From: Nostoc sp. ATCC 43529
GTDB lineage: Bacteria > Cyanobacteriota > Cyanobacteriia > Cyanobacteriales > Nostocaceae
Reading direction: 5' to 3'
Assembly (NCBI GenBank): GCA_003326205.1
Contig: LWTK01000084.1
Coordinates: 62,001-126,000 of the forward strand
Length of the DNA: 64,000 nucleotides
Below the pieces are notes generated by a model. That model was not told the origin of the DNA. It made no database searches and saw only the letters and a program-made list of their open reading frames with translations. The position numbers were made by a program, and so were the translations under genes. Within the stretch, counting starts at the first letter, position 1; every line of letters begins with the position of its first letter. Of this stretch, positions 34,906-43,198 are shown piece by piece.

Positions 34906-35163
34906 TTAGGCACGAGGTAAGCGTTTGTCGTCGTCTCCGTTGTTAAAGTGCTTATGGGCTTTGTAGCCTAAGTAGCTGACACCGGCTACAACCCCTACAA
35001 CAGCTGCTGCTGGAACAGTAATGGTGGCTGTAGTAGTTAATCCTATAGCACCTAATATTCCAGGAGCAGCAACAGGAATTCCTATTTGGATGGCACCAGC
35101 ACCAGCAGCAGCACCTACTGCCCCTGCTATTGCACCTAAAAGATTATTATCCTGGTTATCCAT
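34906..35163 (-). CDS. Small glycine-zipper hydrophobic protein
   Basis: The 85-residue protein is almost entirely Gly/Ala/Val/Ile with GAIAGAVGAAAGAGAIQIG and VPAAAVVGVVAGVSYLGYK, then a short basic/acidic tail (HKHFNNGDDDKRLPRA). Two membrane-spanning or membrane-inserting helices are likely. The pattern resembles the neighbouring 69-residue protein and the N-terminus of the WD40-J protein. It sits between that mini-protein (20 bp upstream) and the HNH nuclease (3 bp downstream), clearly in one operon. No known family is recognised. It could be a pore-forming or membrane-anchoring partner. Confidence 0.7.
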   Translation of the reverse strand: MDNQDNNLLGAIAGAVGAAAGAGAIQIGIPVAAPGILGAIGLTTTATITVPAAAVVGVVAGVSYLGYKAHKHFNNGDDDKRLPRA

Positions 35164-35183
35164 TTATATTTATCGTCTCTACG

Positions 35184-35393
35184 TTATTCAAAAAGTTTCT
35201 TCAAACCGTAAGCTGCCAAGCCTACAACAGCGCCAGCTGCAACAACTGGTGCTGCACCAATAGCAACAGCCGTTCCTCCAACTGCTAAACCCATACCTCC
35301 AACTGTTGCAGCTACTCCTGCACCCGCCACTGCTCCACCTGCTGCGAATGTTGCTGCTTCTTGAGCATCCTTTTCCTTATGTTTTTTAGCCAT
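35184..35393 (-). CDS. Small glycine-zipper protein resembling the N-terminus of the WD40-J protein
   Basis: The 69-residue protein has a short charged N-terminus (AKKHKEKDAQEAATF) and then GGAVAGAGVAATVGGMGLA, which differs at only four positions from GGSIAGAGVSAAVGGMGLA of the WD40-J protein, followed by AIGAAPVVAAGAVVGLAAYG, which matches that protein's repeated modules. It is therefore a free-standing form of the same membrane module. ATG 35393 is preferred over GTG 35411. It is first in the minus-strand cluster. No known function; hetero-oligomerisation with the WD40-J protein is a reasonable inference. Confidence 0.7.
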   Translation of the reverse strand: MAKKHKEKDAQEAATFAAGGAVAGAGVAATVGGMGLAVGGTAVAIGAAPVVAAGAVVGLAAYGLKKLFE

Positions 35394-35557
35394 TGCTTTA
35401 TTTACTTCCACTCACTTTAGTTATTAAAAAACTAACAGAAGCTTTTTCTAAACTGCATTTGTACTTTTACTTAAAACTTTAATTAACTTTTCGTAAAGCA
35501 GAAAAAGTGACAATACTTATATTCACCAAGCTTCTTGATATAAAATTCAAACTGTTA

Positions 35558-35770
35558 TCACAAATCTTCAGGTGTTAAACCTGTCACTTTGGCAATTCTT
35601 GATAACATCCGAGGCCCAATTTCTTCACCATCATGAAAGGCAAACACAAAATCAGGTGAATCATGTCGTGTCAGAATTTTATGAGAACCTGATTGGCGTT
35701 TAATCTCCCAACCAATACGCAGCAAAGCAGCTAGGACACGCTTTGCTTTTGTGCTAGACCATTCACTCAT
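35558..35770 (-). CDS. hicA: HicA-type toxin (mRNA interferase)
   Basis: The 70-residue protein has the HicA double-stranded-RNA-binding-like fold: KAKRVLAALLRIGWEIKRQ, the catalytic-His region SGSHKILTR, and IGPRMLSRIAKVTGLTPEDL at the end. HicA toxins cleave mRNA when not held by HicB. Its ATG overlaps the HicB stop in an ATGA quadruplet, which fixes both the start and the operon. The gene order is antitoxin first, toxin second, on the minus strand. Confidence 0.88.
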   Translation of the reverse strand: MSEWSSTKAKRVLAALLRIGWEIKRQSGSHKILTRHDSPDFVFAFHDGEEIGPRMLSRIAKVTGLTPEDL

Positions 35771-35973
35771 GTTGCGGCAAATGAAACACTTAATAGCTCT
35801 GGAGTTACTTCCCCATGTTCCAGCTTATCTGCTAAAACACGCAATGCTAACGCTTGAACTCTAGCAACTGCTTCTTCTCGTGTCTGTCCATAAGCCAGTA
35901 CACCAGAAAAATCAATGACTTCAGCTAGAAAGCGTCCATCTTCTTCTTGTTCAATCTCTATCGTGAAGTTCAT
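35767..35973 (-). CDS. hicB: HicB-type antitoxin
   Basis: The 68-residue protein has the HicB partial RNase-H-like fold: NFTIEIEQEEDGRFLAEVID, FSGVLAYGQTREEAVARVQA and a C-terminal helix. It lacks a DNA-binding extension, so it probably neutralises HicA directly with weak autoregulation. An upstream start at 36018 would add 15 residues that overlap the divergent bciB promoter region; ATG 35973 matches the usual family start (MNFTIE). It overlaps hicA by four bases. Confidence 0.85.
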   Translation of the reverse strand: MNFTIEIEQEEDGRFLAEVIDFSGVLAYGQTREEAVARVQALALRVLADKLEHGEVTPELLSVSFAAT

Positions 35974-36027
35974 AGCCAGTGAAGGTATTGTAATAAAAGT
36001 GATTCCTGAATAAAACAAAAAGTTTAT

Positions 36028-37227
36028 ATGACCTCAGTTGATTCTAACAAGCACAAAAAAGCCAAAGCCTTAAAACCTACTAGCCGTCGCCCTGCGAAAG
36101 AACTTTGTAGCGAGTGCGGACTGTGCGATACATATTATATTCACTATGTCAAGGAAGCTTGCGCTTTTCTTAATCAGCAAATAGGTGAACTTGAAGAACA
36201 AGCGCATAGGCGATCGCGCGATCTTGATAATCCTGATGAGCTATACTTTGGTGTTCATCAAGACATGATGGCAGCGCGAAAACAGCAACCAATCGAAGGG
36301 GCACAATGGACGGGTATTGTCAGCAGCATTGCTATTGAAATGCTCAATCGCGGCTTAGTCGAAGGTGTTGTCTGCGTCCAAAATACCAAAGAAGACCGCT
36401 TTCAACCCATGCCTGTCATTGCCCGCACCCCAGAAGAAATACTTGCAGCAAGAGTAAACAAACCAACACTTTCGCCCAATCTTTCTGTGTTGGAACAAAT
36501 AGAAAAATCGGGGATGAAGCGGCTATTGGTAATTGGTGTTGGTTGCCAAATTCAAGCATTACGAGCTGTAGAAAAACAACTTGGTTTGGAAAAGCTGTAT
36601 GTTTTGGGTACGCCTTGTGTAGATAATGTTAACCGCGCTGGGCTGCAAAAATTCTTAGAAACCACTAGCCGATCGCCAGACACAGTTGTACATTATGAAT
36701 TCATGCAAGACTTTCGGGTTCACTTCAAACATGAAGATGGCTCAACAGAAACCGTGCCTTTCTTTGGCTTGAAAACTAATAAACTCAAAGATGTCTTTGC
36801 CCCATCTTGTATGAGTTGTTTTGATTACGTCAATTCCCTAGCAGATTTAGTTGTCGGCTACATGGGGGCACCCTTCGGCTGGCAGTGGATTGTAGTTAGA
36901 AATGACACTGGTAAGGAAATGCTGGATTTGGTAAAAGACCAGTTGGATACTCAGCCGGTGATGTCCAAAGGAAATCGGAAGGAAGCTGTACAGCAAAGCA
37001 TTCCTGCTTACGATAAAGGGGTGACTCTGCCAATGTGGGCTGCAAAACTTATGGGTGTGGTGATTGAGAAAATTGGCCCTAAGGGTTTGGAATATGCGCG
37101 GTTTTCCATTGATTCACACTTTACTCGGAATTATTTGTATGTGAAGCGAAATCATCCGGAGAAGTTAGAGGAGCATGTTCCGGAGTATGCAAAGCTTATT
37201 GTTGGGCAGTATGATTTGCCGGAGTGA
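36028..37227 (+). CDS. bciB: Ferredoxin-dependent 3,8-divinyl (proto)chlorophyllide 8-vinyl reductase
   Basis: The 399-residue protein belongs to the F420-hydrogenase beta-subunit/FrhB family, with CSECGLC near residue 28-34, VGVGCQIQALRAVEKQLGL, LGTPCVDNVNRAGLQ and PSCMSCFDYVNSLADLVVGY. These Cys bind Fe-S clusters and the flavin site lies between them. The cyanobacterial form (Synechocystis slr1923) reduces the 8-vinyl group of divinyl (proto)chlorophyllide with ferredoxin, a step in chlorophyll a synthesis. Length and Cys pattern fit BciB rather than archaeal FrhB or plant HCAR, though HCAR-like activity is an alternative. It is divergent from hicB. Confidence 0.85.
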   Translation: MTSVDSNKHKKAKALKPTSRRPAKELCSECGLCDTYYIHYVKEACAFLNQQIGELEEQAHRRSRDLDNPDELYFGVHQDMMAARKQQPIEGAQWTGIVSSIAIEMLNRGLVEGVVCVQNTKEDRFQPMPVIARTPEEILAARVNKPTLSPNLSVLEQIEKSGMKRLLVIGVGCQIQALRAVEKQLGLEKLYVLGTPCVDNVNRAGLQKFLETTSRSPDTVVHYEFMQDFRVHFKHEDGSTETVPFFGLKTNKLKDVFAPSCMSCFDYVNSLADLVVGYMGAPFGWQWIVVRNDTGKEMLDLVKDQLDTQPVMSKGNRKEAVQQSIPAYDKGVTLPMWAAKLMGVVIEKIGPKGLEYARFSIDSHFTRNYLYVKRNHPEKLEEHVPEYAKLIVGQYDLPE

Positions 37228-37228
37228 T

Positions 37229-37262
37229 CTCACGCAGAGGCGCAGAGGCGCGGAGAGTTTTT
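37229..37262. repeat. GC-rich interspersed repeat (CACGCAGAGGCGC family)
   Basis: Reads CACGCAGAGGCGCAGAGGCG then CGGAGAGTTT. An almost identical copy in the same orientation lies at 39183-39214, so the two bracket the ABC transporter gene. Confidence 0.75.
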
Positions 37263-37286
37263 GAGGATTTAGGGGGTGATTTTCTA

Positions 37287-39155
37287 TTAATGGTAACTAC
37301 TAGCTTGACGAGTAAACATCAAGTGATACTGTCCGCCTAGTTCCATGAGTTCGTCGTGGGTTCCTACCTCGATGATTTGACCGTGTTCTAGTACTACTAC
37401 TCGGTCTGCTAATTTTGCTAAGGCCAGGCGATGGCTGACTATAACGGCGATTCTGCCCTTTGCTAGGGTGCGAAAAATGTTGTAAATTTCGTGTTCTGTT
37501 TTGGGGTCGAGGTTGGCTGTTGGTTCGTCAAGTATGAGGAGTTCGGTTTGGGAAAGTCGCAACAAAGCACGAGCGATCGCCAGTCTTTGCCATTGTCCCC
37601 CCGATAAATCAACACCTCCTTCTAGCTGTTTGCCTAAGAGGGTTTCTAAGCCTCGATCTAACTTCTCAATTACTTTTGTCAAACCAGCCTCAGCGATCGC
37701 TTCTTTGATGTCCTCGTCATCCTGCATTTTTGGTAAGTCCCCAAAGGCAACATTTTCGCGCACCGTCGTTGGAAAACGGGCATAATCTTGCATGACTACA
37801 TCAATACGCGATCGCACTTCTTCTAAGGGGAGCGATCGTAAATCTTGCCCATTCCAAATGATTGCACCTCCACTAGGGTCATAAAGGCGACACAATAGCT
37901 TTGCTAACGTGGTCTTACCAGCACCATTTTCACCCACCAAGACAATCATTTCGTTTGGTTGAATCGTCAGATTGATGTCTTTGAGAATTGGGCGTTGTTT
38001 ACCGCCGTAGGCATCGCTATTGGGATAGATAAAGGAAAGATTTTCGATCTGAATACCTTTTTGCGATGGCTTAACGGCGTAATGAGGCGAATTTTTGCCA
38101 TTTACTGGAAAATTTTGAGAACGCGATAATTGCGGCTGTAAATCCAAAAGCTGGAAAATAGGTGTTGTTGCCAGTGCAATATTATACAACTCAGAACTAC
38201 CAGACATCAGATTTTCCAAACTTCGACGCACTTCCAGAATCACCCCAGTATAAAGCGCCAAATCTCCCAATGTATGAGTTCTACCTAGCACACCCTGAAC
38301 TACATATATATACGGTAATGCCAAACCTAAACCACTCAATAAAGACCAGCTAATAACCGCTGTTGTCCCCCGACGGCGGATTTGTTCCATTGCGCGAAAA
38401 ATTGTGCGGAAAAGTCCTCGCCAGCGTTCCAGTAGTAAGGGTTGCAAACTAAACAAGCGTAGTTCTTTGGCATATGTCTCCCCAGTTAAAACGGTCTTGT
38501 ATAAATTCATTTCACGAGCCACACTGGCTTGAGTTCTTTCTACCCTCCAACTTTGCTTGCGGTATTTCATTTCCACATACATCACAGGGGTAACGCAGCT
38601 AAACAAAATTAGTGGCACCCACCAAGCCAGAGACATGGAGAGTAAGATAGCTGGAATAAAGATAAAAATCCCTTGTAACAAGCTCAACAGCCTGATACAA
38701 AGTTCTGGAAGTCGTTGCACTCCCTTTTCTGTCAGCTGCACCAAATTGAGCAAATCAGGTGTTTCAAATAGGGCAATATCTTCAAAAGTGGCAACCTTCT
38801 CGATTACTTGTCCTTGGATAAAGCCTAAAATGCGATCGCGTAGGGAAGAATAGACAAAACTAGTGATACTACTGAGGGCATCACTGAGCAAATTTAGCAC
38901 CACTAAACCTGCAACACTATAAAGCAGCAGGGGTTGGGAAAGTATTAAGCTGATGGCATTTTTTGTTGTTGGTAGACTCAGTAGCTGAGTAATTTCATCA
39001 ATGATCGTCTTGTTGAGCCAAATGGCGATCGCTGGACTTGCACCACTTAGTAATGTCAGGATTGCTACATTGCGTAGTTCTCTTGGGACTACTTGTACCA
39101 CTGTTAATACGCTGCGGCGAAATGCTTGGAGGGGAGAGATTTCGAGTATTTGCAT
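37287..39155 (-). CDS. ABC half-transporter (fused permease and ATPase), exporter type
   Basis: The 622-residue protein has five to six transmembrane helices in residues 1-340 (for example VAILTLLSGASPAIAIWL and LLSLLQGIFIFIPAILL) and an ATPase domain from about 370. The ATPase motifs are Walker A VGENGAGKTTLAK, Q-loop VVMQDYARFP, signature DLSGGQWQRLAIARALL, Walker B ELLILDEPTANLDP and the H-loop in IVSHRLA. It should homodimerise in the membrane and export a substrate, possibly a lipid or peptide. The neighbours give no hint of substrate. It is flanked by two directly repeated GC-rich elements. Confidence 0.88.
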   Translation of the reverse strand: MQILEISPLQAFRRSVLTVVQVVPRELRNVAILTLLSGASPAIAIWLNKTIIDEITQLLSLPTTKNAISLILSQPLLLYSVAGLVVLNLLSDALSSITSFVYSSLRDRILGFIQGQVIEKVATFEDIALFETPDLLNLVQLTEKGVQRLPELCIRLLSLLQGIFIFIPAILLSMSLAWWVPLILFSCVTPVMYVEMKYRKQSWRVERTQASVAREMNLYKTVLTGETYAKELRLFSLQPLLLERWRGLFRTIFRAMEQIRRRGTTAVISWSLLSGLGLALPYIYVVQGVLGRTHTLGDLALYTGVILEVRRSLENLMSGSSELYNIALATTPIFQLLDLQPQLSRSQNFPVNGKNSPHYAVKPSQKGIQIENLSFIYPNSDAYGGKQRPILKDINLTIQPNEMIVLVGENGAGKTTLAKLLCRLYDPSGGAIIWNGQDLRSLPLEEVRSRIDVVMQDYARFPTTVRENVAFGDLPKMQDDEDIKEAIAEAGLTKVIEKLDRGLETLLGKQLEGGVDLSGGQWQRLAIARALLRLSQTELLILDEPTANLDPKTEHEIYNIFRTLAKGRIAVIVSHRLALAKLADRVVVLEHGQIIEVGTHDELMELGGQYHLMFTRQASSYH

Positions 39156-39182
39156 ACTTTTAGGGTAGCAAAAGAGAAATGT

Positions 39183-39214
39183 CTCACGCAGAGGCGCAGA
39201 GGCGCGGAGAGTTT
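39183..39214. repeat. GC-rich interspersed repeat (second direct copy)
   Basis: CACGCAGAGGCGCAGAGGCG then CGGAGAGTTTTAG, matching 37229-37262. Its end touches the stop codon of the GxxExxY gene. Confidence 0.75.
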
Positions 39215-39600
39215 TAGAGGTTATTGACTACGCGGGAGATGCCGTCTTTGATGAGTGAGACGTTGAAGTTGATGAGTAATCCAACTCGTTTGTCGGCAAG
39301 GCGTAGGTAGGTTAGTAACTGCTTTTTGTGTACTGGATGAATAGATTCTACAGATTTGAGTTCGACAATTACTTCATCTTGGACTATCAAATCAGCACGA
39401 AAGCCTTCCTCCAAAACTACACCTCCATAAACCACTGGAATCAGTACCTGCCTTTGAACCCGTAACTTTCGTCTCCGTAACTCAAAATCCATCACCGTCT
39501 CATAAACGGATTCCAGCAAACCAGGCCCCAAACTCGTATGAACCATATAAGCCGCATCCACAACCGCCCCCGAAACCTCATTTATCTCATCCTCATTCAT
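39214..39600 (-). CDS. GxxExxY family protein
   Basis: The 128-residue protein carries the family hallmark GPGLLESVYE near residue 25 and a PD-(D/E)XK-like core: FRADLIVQDEVIVELKSVES, where the Asp, Glu and Lys could form a nuclease site, then KKQLLTYLRLADKRVGLLIN. The biochemical role of this widespread small family is not established. A start at 39633 would read through a GC-rich repeat (CHAETQRRRE), so ATG 39600 is chosen. GC-rich repeats flank both ends, hinting that it may move or recombine as a unit. It is upstream of the ABC transporter on the same strand. Confidence 0.85.
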   Translation of the reverse strand: MNEDEINEVSGAVVDAAYMVHTSLGPGLLESVYETVMDFELRRRKLRVQRQVLIPVVYGGVVLEEGFRADLIVQDEVIVELKSVESIHPVHKKQLLTYLRLADKRVGLLINFNVSLIKDGISRVVNNL

Positions 39601-39629
39601 CTCTCTGCGCCTCTGCGTCTCTGCGTGAC
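39600..39629. repeat. GC-rich interspersed repeat at the GxxExxY start
   Basis: CTCTCTGCGCCTCTGCGTCT then CTGCGTGAC; the inverse orientation of the copy at 39183-39214. It ends exactly at the GxxExxY start codon region. Confidence 0.7.
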
Positions 39630-39660
39630 ACAATACTAACTCATGTTCCTTATATAACCC

Positions 39661-40908
39661 TCACTCCCCCCTCCCCACACCATCGATCGCCGCCTCCAAT
39701 GCGATCGCCACATGAGTCCAATGTGTCCCCCCTTGGCAATAAACCACATACGGTTCCCGCAAAGGCCCATCTGCCGACAATTCCAAAGTACTCCCCTCAA
39801 TAAACGTCCCCCCAGCCATCACCACTTGGCTCTCATACCCCGGAATTTCATCTGGGATGGGATCTAAGTAAGAACCGATGGGAGAATACTGTTGTATGGC
39901 TTTACAGAAAGCAATTAACTTTTTGGCAGAACCCAGTTTAATTGCTTGAATCACATCTCCACGGGGCGCTAGTGGTGGGGGATTCACTGGGTAACCGAGT
40001 TTATCAAATACATAGCCAGTTAAGTATGTCCCCTTCATCGCCTCTCCCACCATCTGGGGCGCGAGAAATAGTCCTTGGAATAACAAACGATTTTGGTCAA
40101 AAGTAGCACCACCATAACTACCAATACCGGGAGCCGTCAGGCGACAAGCGGCGGCTTCCACCAAGTCGGCACGACCGGCGACATAACCACCAGCAACGAC
40201 AATGGTGCCACCAGGATTTTTAATCAATGACCCCGCCATTAAATCGGCACCTACGGCTGTAGGTTCCTTGGTTTCGATAAATTCGCCGTAGCAGTTATCT
40301 ACAAAACAAATTGTGTTGGGATTTTGCTGTTTAACTATATGGATGATTTTTTCAATATCAGCAATTGATAAACTCGGACGCCAAGAATAGCCACAAGAGC
40401 GCTGAATCGTGACTAAACGAGTTTTGTCAAGCACTGCATGGCTTAAAGCTTCCCAATCCACCCCTCCTTCGGGGGTTAGCTCCAATTGGCGGTATTTTAT
40501 GCCAAACTCAATAAGGGAACCTTGACCGTGACCCCGCAAACCAATGACTTCTTCAAGCGTATCGTAAGGAGAGCCAACTACTGATAACATCTCATCTCCA
40601 GGACGGAGTACCCCAAACAAAGCACAAGCGATCGCATGAGTTCCCGAAACAAATTGCACTCGCACTGCTGCGGCTTCGGAACCCATAACTTCGGCAAAAA
40701 CTTTATCTAAAGTTTCTCGCCCTAAATCATCATGGCCATAACCACTTACACCAGCAAAATGGTGTGCGCCGACACGGTGATTACGAAAGGCATCTAGCAC
40801 TCGTTTTAGATTATGCTTGACCTGAGTGTCAATACCAGAAAAAATTTCTAACAGTGCGTGTTCTGCTTGCCGCAGCTGTTCCAAGCTGTTCATTAGTTCC
40901 TCGTTCAC
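39661..40908 (-). CDS. Methionine gamma-lyase-like / aluminium-resistance family PLP protein
   Basis: The 415-residue protein is of the YnbB type of fold-type I PLP enzymes: GYGHDDLGRETLDKVFAEVM, VRVQFVSGTHAIACALFGVL, IQRSCGYSWRPS, CFVDNCYGEF with the PLP-ring Asp, and K230 in GSLIKNPGGTI for the Schiff base. Members are annotated as methionine gamma-lyase family or aluminium-resistance proteins; the actual reaction is not established in cyanobacteria, although a C-S lyase activity is likely. An ATG five codons downstream is an alternative start. It is divergent from desC with about 70 bp between the start codons, which would share regulatory DNA. Confidence 0.85.
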   Translation of the reverse strand: MNEELMNSLEQLRQAEHALLEIFSGIDTQVKHNLKRVLDAFRNHRVGAHHFAGVSGYGHDDLGRETLDKVFAEVMGSEAAAVRVQFVSGTHAIACALFGVLRPGDEMLSVVGSPYDTLEEVIGLRGHGQGSLIEFGIKYRQLELTPEGGVDWEALSHAVLDKTRLVTIQRSCGYSWRPSLSIADIEKIIHIVKQQNPNTICFVDNCYGEFIETKEPTAVGADLMAGSLIKNPGGTIVVAGGYVAGRADLVEAAACRLTAPGIGSYGGATFDQNRLLFQGLFLAPQMVGEAMKGTYLTGYVFDKLGYPVNPPPLAPRGDVIQAIKLGSAKKLIAFCKAIQQYSPIGSYLDPIPDEIPGYESQVVMAGGTFIEGSTLELSADGPLREPYVVYCQGGTHWTHVAIALEAAIDGVGRGE

Positions 40909-40978
40909 AAAAAATTATAAATATGCCGATTTTCAGATCGCGCAAATTCGGCCGAACAATTCCAATTCAGGTTACTGC

Positions 40979-41797
40979 ATGACAATTGCTACTTCAACTA
41001 AACCTCAAATCAACTGGGTTAATACCCTGTTTTTCATTGGTCTGCACATCGGTGCGCTGTTTGCCTTTGTTCCTAGTAACTTTAGCTGGACGGCAGTTGG
41101 CGTGGGTTTGTTGCTCTACTGGGTGAGTGGTGGTCTAGGCATTACTCTGGGATTTCACCGCCTTGTTACCCACCGCAGTTTTCAGACTCCCAAGTGGCTA
41201 GAGTATCTCCTGGTTTTCTTCGGAACACTCGCCTGTCAAGGAGGGCCAATTGAGTGGGTAGGTACACATCGTATCCATCATTTGCACTCAGATACTGACG
41301 GCGATCCCCATGATTCTAATAGAGGCTTCTGGTGGAGCCACATGGGTTGGCTGATTCATTTTTGTCCCACTCACGATCAAGTTCCTCGTTTCACCAAAGA
41401 CATAGCCGAAGACCCAGTTTATCAGTTTTTAGAAAAATATTTCATTTTGCTCCAGATTGCTCTGGGTGTATTGCTTTTGTTTTTGGGTGGCTGGCCGTTT
41501 GTTATTTGGGGAATTTTTGTTCGTATTGTGTGGGTTTACCACTGCACTTGGTTGGTAAACAGCGCTACTCATAAATTTGGTTATCAAAGCCATGATTCTG
41601 GCGATCGCTCAACTAATTGCTGGTGGGTAGCCGTACTAGTTTTCGGTGAAGGCTGGCACAATAATCACCATGCTTTTCAATATTCAGCTCGTCACGGGCT
41701 GGAATGGTGGGAAATTGATTTAACTTGGATGACAATTCAATTGCTGCAAGCTGTTGGTCTAGCTACTAATGTGAAGTTAGCTCCAACAAAGCAGTAA
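40979..41797 (+). CDS. desC: Delta-9 acyl-lipid desaturase
   Basis: The 272-residue membrane protein has the three His boxes of Delta-9 desaturases that bind the di-iron centre: HRLVTH (GFHRLVTHRSF), HRIHH (VGTHRIHHLHSDTD) and HNNHH (GEGWHNNHHAFQ). About four transmembrane helices surround them. It introduces the first double bond into acyl groups (C16/C18) of membrane glycerolipids using ferredoxin. The long frame begins at 40826 inside the divergent gene, but ATG 40979 (TIATSTKPQINW) is the usual start. It is first in a desC-desA-desB cluster on the plus strand. Confidence 0.93.
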   Translation: MTIATSTKPQINWVNTLFFIGLHIGALFAFVPSNFSWTAVGVGLLLYWVSGGLGITLGFHRLVTHRSFQTPKWLEYLLVFFGTLACQGGPIEWVGTHRIHHLHSDTDGDPHDSNRGFWWSHMGWLIHFCPTHDQVPRFTKDIAEDPVYQFLEKYFILLQIALGVLLLFLGGWPFVIWGIFVRIVWVYHCTWLVNSATHKFGYQSHDSGDRSTNCWWVAVLVFGEGWHNNHHAFQYSARHGLEWWEIDLTWMTIQLLQAVGLATNVKLAPTKQ

Positions 41798-41815
41798 ATT
41801 ATTTGTCCTGTCTTA

Positions 41816-41861
41816 CAAAGTTCCGATGGTCGGAAACCTCCGCCCAGACTTTGCGCTTTGT
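41816..41861. repeat. Dispersed palindromic repeat (inverse copy of 22392-22445)
   Basis: ACAAAGTTCCGATGGTCGG, GAAACCTCCGCCCAGACTTTG and GCGCTTTG: reverse complement of most of 22392-22445. It lies 19 bp after desC. Confidence 0.65.
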
Positions 41862-41945
41862 CATTAGTCATTAGTCGTTAGTCATTGGTCATTGTTTTTT
41901 ACCCAATGCCCTATGCCCCATTCCCATATCCAATGACTAATGACA
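41862..41945. repeat. STRR-type heptamers and inverted counterpart
   Basis: Units of TCATTAG/TCATTGG (41862-41895) and, after a pyrimidine stretch, the complementary CCAATGACTAATGACAAAG. Same family as 328-383 and 56440-56474. Confidence 0.7.
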
Positions 41946-42122
41946 AAGAATTTTCTGTGCAACCAAGTACGTGCGCCAATTCTAAAATTGCCTTTAAAAA
42001 TTATTTACGGGTGCGCTTGTATAGGTTAGGTTGCTATAATCCGAGACGCTAATATTAAGCAACTTTACGGCAAGTTATTTTTTGATGACTTGGTGGAGGA
42101 GTTTGTTGTATTTCAGGTGTTC

Positions 42123-43175
42123 ATGACTACATCAATAATTAATACCCAGAAACTAAGTGACGAGTCTGCCAATTCTAACTTCAGGCTCAAAGATATTGTC
42201 AAAACTCTGCCACGAGAATGTTTTCAGCAAAGCCGTCGCAAGGCTTGGACACAAGTAATACTTAGTGTCTTGGCAGTTGCTTTGGGCTACTACAGCTTGG
42301 CGATCGCTCCTTGGTTTCTTTTGCCCCTAGCTTGGGTTTTTACAGGTACCGCTTTAACAGGTTTTTTTGTAATTGGTCATGATTGTGGTCACAGATCGTT
42401 TGCCAAACGTCGTTGGGTAAATGATGTGGTGGGCCACTTTTTTATGGCGCCGTTAATTTATCCGTTTCACAGCTGGCGGATTAAGCATAATTATCACCAT
42501 ACTCATACCAACAAGCTCGATGAGGACAATGCTTGGCATCCTATCAGACCAGAAGTGTTTGAAAAGTGGGATAAAACCCGACAGTCTGCTTTTGAATTAT
42601 TCATTCGCAAACGCTTTTGGTGGGTAGGTTCCATTGGACATTGGGCAGTTGTGCATTTTGATTGGCGGAATTTCAAAACTAAAGACCAATCCAGCATCAA
42701 GCTTTCTGTAGCTGTGGTGGTATTATTTGCTGCGATCGCTTTCCCAGCCCTGATTGCCACTACAGGTATCTGGGGATTTGTCAAGTTTTGGTTAGTGCCC
42801 TGGTTGGTCTACCACTTTTGGATGAGTACTTTTACCATCGTTCACCACACTGCTTCTGACGTTCCTTTTGTGGGAGCAAACAAGTGGAACGAAGCTCTAG
42901 CTCAACTATTTGGCACTATTCATTGCGATTATCCCCGCTGGGTAGAAATCCTCTGCCATGACATCAATGTTCATGTACCTCATCATATTTCCACCGCCAT
43001 TCCTTCTTATAATTTGCGGCTAGCTTACAGCAGCATCAAAGAAAATTGGGGGCCTTATCTGCATGATGAATGTCAGTTTTCTTGGTCTTTAATGAAGCAA
43101 ATTACAGACCAATGTCAACTGTACACAACTGATGTCGGCTATAAGACTTTCGACGAATATTACGCAGAACGATAA
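42123..43175 (+). CDS. desA: Delta-12 acyl-lipid desaturase
   Basis: The 350-residue protein has His boxes HDCGHRSF, HNYHHTHT and HVPHH, spaced as in Delta-12 (omega-6) desaturases, and about four transmembrane helices (for example VILSVLAVALGYYSLAIAPW). It turns oleoyl into linoleoyl groups on membrane lipids, which is important for growth and photosynthesis in the cold. The frame extends to 42090, but ATG 42123 (TTSIINTQKL) is the normal start. It follows desC and precedes desB. About 325 bp of repeats separate it from desC, so a promoter of its own is likely. Confidence 0.93.
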   Translation: MTTSIINTQKLSDESANSNFRLKDIVKTLPRECFQQSRRKAWTQVILSVLAVALGYYSLAIAPWFLLPLAWVFTGTALTGFFVIGHDCGHRSFAKRRWVNDVVGHFFMAPLIYPFHSWRIKHNYHHTHTNKLDEDNAWHPIRPEVFEKWDKTRQSAFELFIRKRFWWVGSIGHWAVVHFDWRNFKTKDQSSIKLSVAVVVLFAAIAFPALIATTGIWGFVKFWLVPWLVYHFWMSTFTIVHHTASDVPFVGANKWNEALAQLFGTIHCDYPRWVEILCHDINVHVPHHISTAIPSYNLRLAYSSIKENWGPYLHDECQFSWSLMKQITDQCQLYTTDVGYKTFDEYYAER

Positions 43176-43198
43176 ACCGCGTTGCAAACTTTCTTCAC

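Noticed and set aside
40826..40978. N-terminal extension of desC
   Set aside because: It overlaps the start of the divergent PLP enzyme gene; ATG 40979 begins the conserved protein.
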